Shown here piece by piece: positions 24,901 to 29,042 of a stretch of 29,042 bases of DNA (positions within the stretch are counted from its first letter, which is position 1; each line of letters begins with the position of its first letter). This DNA is from PGYR01 sp041675005. Its GTDB lineage: Bacteria > Bacteroidota > Ignavibacteria > Kapaibacteriales > UBA2268. The notes beneath the pieces were generated by a model, which did no database searches, was not told the DNA's origin, and saw only the letters and a program-made list of their open reading frames with translations. A program made the translations under genes and the position numbers. The stretch covers positions 1 to 29,042 of the forward strand of contig JBAYUQ010000032.1 in assembly GCA_041675005.1 (NCBI GenBank). Reading direction: 5' to 3'.

Positions 24901-27900
24901 ATTATTCCACGAAGTAGGTGGATTCGATGAGAAGTATTACTTCGGTCATGAGGATTTGGATTTGTGTATGAAAGTTCGCAATGCTGGATACAAAGTTTGG
25001 TATAATCACAAAGCTTCTGCTTACCATTATGAGTCTATTACAAAAATAGATGTAGGTATGGAGAAATTCGAGAGGTTTTTCAAGAATACGGATAGTTATG
25101 ATAAAGCAAACCACGAGTATTTCTTATCAAAATGGTCAGATAAAATAGAAGTGGATGCGGATAAACACCTTAAAGGTTTACCTGTGGAAAATATGACGAA
25201 GTCAACAACAGATAAAAAGCGAGTTCTATTCACTATGTACGGTTGGAATGAAGTCGGTGGTGGTACTACTTTTCCTAAGGCAGTGGCGAAAGGCTTGGTG
25301 CTGAAAGGGTATGAAGTATATGTAATATATGCTGCCGGTAATCATCCGCAAATTGATACCCAATACTATACTGAAGAGACAACGGACGAAGGTGTAAACC
25401 TAATAGGTATTTACAATCGACCAGTCAAATTCCTCGATTACGAAAAGCCAGAGCGTGAAATTCGTGATGATAGAATAGTCACAATATTTGAAAAATACTT
25501 AGATAAACTAGACCCAGATATTGTGAATTATCACAATTTTATTGGGCTATCTTATGGTATTATACAACCTACAATTGACCGAAATATCAGGACTATATTT
25601 ACTCCATATAATTATCACCCGATGGATCCTAAGCTATATATGTTCACTGACGATATGGAGAAATGGGATAATACTGACTTTTTCTCTAATTCAGATGTAC
25701 CAGATTTAGATAGAAAACACGACCTTTATAGCCAAAGAATCAATAGTGCTAGGAGTGGTATAAACTCTTGCGATATGGTATTAGCTGTCTCTGACAGACA
25801 AGCCGAGATTTATAATGAATTTGGGGTTTACCCAGAAATCACATACAAAGTAAACCAGATTCATAATAATGTTAGCTTAATAAATAGAAAAGATAATTAT
25901 GAAATTGGACAACCACTGAGAGTAGGTTTTATAGGCGCTGTCATCCCACAGAAAGGAATACAGACGCTCATTGCTGCTTGCTCGCAAATAGAAGCAACAG
26001 ATTTGGAGCTAAATATATATGGATATATTGACCCAGAATACAAATCACTTTTAAAGAGTATCAATGTATTTTGCGAAATGGTATTCCACGACGCTTACAG
26101 CAAGGAAGATTTCAATCAAATAGCGAATAAGCTAGACGTAGTTGTAGTCCCAAGTATATGGGAAGATTGCGCTCCATTCGTTGTGCAAGAGGCGTTAGCT
26201 ATGGGGCTGCCGGTTATTGGCTCTGATTTGGGAGGTATCTCTGATTTTATAGAAGACGGGTACAATGGTATAATCTATAATCATAGCAATAGCTTAGAGC
26301 TGAGAGATATATTGCTAGATATTATAAAAAATCCACAGCTACTATATGACTTGCAGCAAAATTGTTCTGTGCCTATTAGCTTTAACGACTATTTGGTACA
26401 TTTGGGTGGTATATACGATGGGTTGATTAATAATGATCCATTGAAAAGAGAAGATGTAGAGCTAGATTTCAAAGAGAAATTACTAGGCAAAAGAGCTAAG
26501 GAGAGTGTTATGGAACAGAAAGTAAGTGATACAAATGATTTGTATTTAAATCTAGATGGTACTAATTCTAGTGGAAAAGCAAACATCTATAGTAAAACAG
26601 AAAGTCAATCTTTATTTGATACTAATAGTTGCAAAATCAACTTAGATGACACTTTCGCCGATTCAATTACTTTAGAAAGAACTCTAGAATTCTACGAAGA
26701 TAATGATATTCAAAAATTATTAAACGAAGTAAAAAGAGTGTTAAAACCATCTGGTAAATTAGAAATAATCGTTCCAGATATTGAAAAAATGGGTAGACTC
26801 TTCAGTACTGGTGAGTGGTCACTTTCAGTATTCAATAGTATGATGTTCGAGAAGAGTGGTAGAGCATTAGTCAATACTTTCAACTCAGTTCGATTGAATG
26901 AAATACTAAAAGCTCAAAACTATAATGATATTGAAGTAGGACAAACAGACTCTGAACAAAATGAGGGAGTTCGCAAACCTCTAGTAATTGCAAGTGGAAT
27001 AAAAAGAGCAGAGCAAAGCTCACATAATAACGACAATAAAGGGTATCAGTACTCGGATGAATATCAACCGCAGCTAAACATAGTTTGGGAAGGGACTCAA
27101 TTTGTACATCATTCATTAGCACTAATAAATAGAGAGCAATGCTCGAATATTATAGATGCAGAAGTAGCTAATTTGACTATTGTTCCTTACGAACCAGAAA
27201 AATTCAATCCGAAAGGAAATGACAAATACGAAAAGCTATACTGGCATGACATCAGAGTTAAGCCAGAAAACAAGCCAAAAGAAAAGCTGCCTTATGTTTG
27301 GATAAGACACCAATGGCCACCCAAAAATGAAGTGCCAAAGGGTGCAAAGTGGATTATAAATCAGCCGTGGGAATTCTCAATGTTAACAAGGGATTTAAAG
27401 GAAGCATTTGATGCTGCCGATGAAGTATGGACTCCTTCGACATGGTGTAGGAATGTCTATATAGAATCTGGAATAAATCCTGATAAAATACAAGTCATTC
27501 CTAATGGTATAGATCCAGAGCTATTTACTCCTTATGGAAAGAAATTACCTCTGAAAACTAAGAAGAAAGTGAAGTTTTTATTTGTAGGTGGAACTATAGT
27601 CAGAAAGGGTATTGACATACTCCTAGATGCCTTCGTCACTACATTTACCAAGCATGACGATGTATGTTTGGTAATCAAAGATATGGGTGGAGATACATTT
27701 TACAAAGGACAAACTGCAAAAGAATATATAAATAAACTACAGTTAATAAACGATACACCCGATATAGAATATATAGATGAGATGTTAGACGAAAAAGATA
27801 TAGCTGCACTTTATCGTGCATGCGATGTTTTCGTCTCTCCATACAGAGGTGAAGGATTTTCTTTACCTACGTTGGAAGCTATGGCATGCGGATTGCCTGT

Positions 27901-28828
27901 AATAGTTACGAAAGGTGGTGCTACCGATGATTTCGTTGATGAAAACGTTGGTTGGCAAGTGAAAGCTACCAGAAAGCCACTAGACAAGACTATGGGAGAT
28001 AGAGTTTTCGTAGATCAGGCGTATTTGTTAGAGCCTGATAAAGATGATTTGAGCAATAAGCTGAAAGAAGCTTTTGAAAGTGCCACTTCATTGATTAGCG
28101 TAGGTCTAATTGCCTCACTCCGAGCTAGAACTAGCTTCACTTGGAGAAAAGCGACCATCAAAACTCTGAAAAGATTAGATGTTCTTTACGATACTGAAAT
28201 GGCAACAAAAGCGATGGTAAAATTGCCAGAGATTGTTGACTCATATATACTACTAGGTGAGGCCGAGCAGGCATTCAATAATTTCGATTATGAAACTGCA
28301 CTAGCGCTCTACAAAGAAGTAGTAGAGTCAGGTGAACTATCTGATGATTACGAAGCATTAGCACTGAAAGAAACTGTACTGATAATGCTGAATACCTGGA
28401 ACTATGAGCTCGCTCACGAGTTTTTGGAGAGCTTCAACCCGGCAGATGTTGATTATCAATATCTGAAAGCTAAAACTTTGGCCTTTGGTGGTGAGTTCGA
28501 AGAAGCATTGCAGATGCAAACTGATATTATGAATAATTGGCAACGGTTAAAGCATGATAGTCAGATAAGTTTGACACTAGACCATATCCTTGCCTTCACA
28601 GGTGAGATAATGGCAACAATGGGTGATTTGGAATCTGCTATTCAGATATACGAAGCATCACTGGAAATGAACGAAAACAATATAGACGCACTATTCGGTA
28701 TAGGAGAATTACTATTCGAGAATGGTGAAACTGAAAAAGCAAAAGATTACTTAGAACGTACTTTAAAAATATATCCTCAACACGAAGAAGCTGCTGATTT
28801 GCTTGAGGGAATTTTGCACTCCTTGTAG
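21905..28828 (+). CDS. Giant multidomain protein: kinase-like, TPR, GT2-GT2-GT4-GT4, TPR
   Basis: A 2307-residue protein with these parts. About 1-205: degenerate nucleotidyltransferase-like region (LEVDVIT and LNINIIN). About 215-400: eukaryotic-like protein kinase fold with a glycine-rich GGISGK, K236 (IVKQA), HRDINANN (D322, N327) and DFG (339-341). About 420-505: TPR-like. About 529-780: first GT2 (SIIIPCFNK, NND at 620-622). About 823-1085: second GT2 (SIIIPVHSK, NND ending at D912). About 1105-1500: GT4 (MYGWNEVGGG, WEDCAPFVVQEALA near 1420-1430). About 1570-1700: truncated methyltransferase-like piece (RVLKPSGKLEIIVPD). About 1722-2095: second GT4 (VIPNGID, EGFSLPTLE with E1983 and E1991). 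About 2110-2307: TPRs. Likely a cytosolic glycan polymerase/assembly factor, with the kinase perhaps acting on the glycan, as in WbdD of O-antigen synthesis. The start is TTG at 21905 or ATG at 21917. Confidence 0.88.
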   Translation: MSSFMRQDKQEVLNSIKYLYEKRDIILQFIIDHDSDMIIPFHYGLIKEDDNYPKFLEVDVITNTNTIEKLSDSLTVSKSNSLYSIKLEYQGLNLNINIINRDLEIFSKTFIDYFSIKNCNKVNNFRIFDDDRSYAYLIFKTVYNNGAIDPGFLIPFEIVKGDKQNPLQKNEFEFKDFYNEINSIANLDFPMNEFILDSSFKFIYPIDFCISSRLLHGGISGKFISRIYKIDEKIVKQANQGLAANEYKALSLVQGSDYFPRVFNYNSAENYDYFEMDFVEGFGLGEKERFYKELSHSDKILFINGLLDILEIMQSKNISHRDINANNIIVRNKKPVLIDFGWAVNITTANPFTPGGLNNNYKTPNEELNDVYAMARTIEDSIGTEFSDLVGFMKANYNLPISEYRELLNKDSQQSGDSQKDLPQLIKNLEEGNYEKALELSERLMEKLPRKTINQSNLHYSKALCLFKLGRYDEAHEAIYAEIIINPDFEQAYELQSAITDAMENKPNLEYSNYKTEEKIETISNENTDYEVSIIIPCFNKVQLTEQCLESLYRLTSKDINYEVIVVDNASEDNTPGICAQYKDKFSNFTFIRNDENLGFAKACNQGIESRKGKHALLLNNDIVVTENWLKEMLMVINNEPKAGIVGSCLLYPESEYIQHCGVVLGSDGKGRLAPYHPLMFKKLSETSIATEIREMKAVTGACFLIRDEVINEIGVLDDDYINGFEDIDYCMNAISHNWKVIYCGKSLLYHFESMSQSRHKYDVVNWQRFIRKWDDKIETEETANQTLKEQKESHIRQARVNEGLEYDYKQVKRKILGKTKDEIELSIIIPVHSKVDYTKQCLRAIHQTSHLHNVEIIIIDNNSDPETKKLLATLGDFATVIVNEKNESYSHANNQGAAIAKGKYLVFMNNDVQSISGWMEAFEDTFEKDPTIGIQGAKLLYPNEKIQHAGIVWGPVPELNNINLHYHVHLVEDGEDPRVNVSKEFQMVTGALLAIRRELFHEVGGFDEKYYFGHEDLDLCMKVRNAGYKVWYNHKASAYHYESITKIDVGMEKFERFFKNTDSYDKANHEYFLSKWSDKIEVDADKHLKGLPVENMTKSTTDKKRVLFTMYGWNEVGGGTTFPKAVAKGLVLKGYEVYVIYAAGNHPQIDTQYYTEETTDEGVNLIGIYNRPVKFLDYEKPEREIRDDRIVTIFEKYLDKLDPDIVNYHNFIGLSYGIIQPTIDRNIRTIFTPYNYHPMDPKLYMFTDDMEKWDNTDFFSNSDVPDLDRKHDLYSQRINSARSGINSCDMVLAVSDRQAEIYNEFGVYPEITYKVNQIHNNVSLINRKDNYEIGQPLRVGFIGAVIPQKGIQTLIAACSQIEATDLELNIYGYIDPEYKSLLKSINVFCEMVFHDAYSKEDFNQIANKLDVVVVPSIWEDCAPFVVQEALAMGLPVIGSDLGGISDFIEDGYNGIIYNHSNSLELRDILLDIIKNPQLLYDLQQNCSVPISFNDYLVHLGGIYDGLINNDPLKREDVELDFKEKLLGKRAKESVMEQKVSDTNDLYLNLDGTNSSGKANIYSKTESQSLFDTNSCKINLDDTFADSITLERTLEFYEDNDIQKLLNEVKRVLKPSGKLEIIVPDIEKMGRLFSTGEWSLSVFNSMMFEKSGRALVNTFNSVRLNEILKAQNYNDIEVGQTDSEQNEGVRKPLVIASGIKRAEQSSHNNDNKGYQYSDEYQPQLNIVWEGTQFVHHSLALINREQCSNIIDAEVANLTIVPYEPEKFNPKGNDKYEKLYWHDIRVKPENKPKEKLPYVWIRHQWPPKNEVPKGAKWIINQPWEFSMLTRDLKEAFDAADEVWTPSTWCRNVYIESGINPDKIQVIPNGIDPELFTPYGKKLPLKTKKKVKFLFVGGTIVRKGIDILLDAFVTTFTKHDDVCLVIKDMGGDTFYKGQTAKEYINKLQLINDTPDIEYIDEMLDEKDIAALYRACDVFVSPYRGEGFSLPTLEAMACGLPVIVTKGGATDDFVDENVGWQVKATRKPLDKTMGDRVFVDQAYLLEPDKDDLSNKLKEAFESATSLISVGLIASLRARTSFTWRKATIKTLKRLDVLYDTEMATKAMVKLPEIVDSYILLGEAEQAFNNFDYETALALYKEVVESGELSDDYEALALKETVLIMLNTWNYELAHEFLESFNPADVDYQYLKAKTLAFGGEFEEALQMQTDIMNNWQRLKHDSQISLTLDHILAFTGEIMATMGDLESAIQIYEASLEMNENNIDALFGIGELLFENGETEKAKDYLERTLKIYPQHEEAADLLEGILHSL

Positions 28829-28859
28829 AATAAAATCAGAAATTATATAACACACACTC

Positions 28860-28896
28860 AACTAATCCTATACTAATGGGATTAGTTGTTTTTTTT
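28860..28896 (+). terminator. Rho-independent terminator of the glycan cluster
   Basis: AACTAATCC (28860-28868) and GGATTAGTT (28879-28887) form a perfect 9-bp stem with a 10-base loop, followed by G and eight T. It lies 31 bases after the stop codon of the giant gene and closes the four-gene operon. Confidence 0.88.
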
Positions 28897-29042
28897 ATGT
28901 GGTAGATCTGAAAAAAAACTGTCACAGCGAGGACTGAAAGGACGTGCTTGCCAAGCCAAAGGCATGGGCTGTCTCAAGATTACTAATTTTAACACAGAGC
29001 CCACGAAGATTTGTTTTTCTAATTTTTCACACAAAGGGCACA
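28897..29042. other. Non-coding tail of the window
   Basis: No open frame of note is seen. The stretch GGGCTGTCTCAAG and the run TTTTTCACACAAAGGGCACA look like short dispersed intergenic repeats seen in some FCB genomes, but only one copy of each is present here. The right edge cuts it off. Confidence 0.3.

Overview
The window is AT-rich bacterial DNA that most likely comes from the Bacteroidota-Chlorobiota (FCB) superphylum. It combines a flagellar export gene (flhA), a secreted protein with a type IX secretion (Por) C-terminal sorting domain, a TonB-dependent receptor, scarce Shine-Dalgarno sequences, several TTG starts and a few TAnnTTTG promoter-like boxes. Flagellar export plus T9SS cargo in one stretch fits Ignavibacteria/Kapabacteria-like lineages better than typical Bacteroidia, but this is inference; no rRNA or other marker gene is present.

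Layout. 1-89: 3' end of an IS110-type transposase. 261-2710: flhA and a J-domain protein. 2836-5016: T9SS-exported seven-repeat protein. 5074-6333: a self-contained block in which one AAA+ ATPase gene is bracketed by two 60-bp direct repeats, each made of three palindromes. 9582-6343 (minus): MarR regulator with its own operator, a 7-TM protein and a TonB-dependent receptor, probably co-regulated. 9668-12059: regulatory island with a Mor-family regulator, two small exported proteins, and a split phage-type repressor (separate HTH and S24-like proteins; the S24 catalytic dyad is replaced); a 17-bp palindrome recurs ahead of two of its transcription units. 12127-14828: response regulator, lipoprotein, CBS-pair membrane protein and a small membrane protein. 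14827-15028: hairpin-rich spacer. 17544-15067 (minus): mnmE and a phosphoglucose/phosphomannose isomerase.

17639-28828: four overlapping plus-strand genes for glycan synthesis, closed by a strong terminator: a methyltransferase, a DegT-type sugar aminotransferase, a GT2 glycosyltransferase with an unusual C-terminal half (NDK-like histidine motif, then a nucleotidyltransferase-like domain), and a 2307-residue protein carrying a degenerate nucleotidyltransferase-like region, a eukaryotic-like kinase domain, TPRs, two GT2 domains, two GT4 domains, a truncated methyltransferase-like segment and more TPRs. Together they look like an assembly line that builds, modifies and perhaps phosphorylates a surface glycan or glycoprotein. 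The sugar isomerase next door could feed it, but it is transcribed divergently.

The strongest candidates for undescribed biology are the palindrome-bracketed ATPase block, the kinase-glycosyltransferase megaprotein with its partner, and the split non-cleavable repressor with twin operators.
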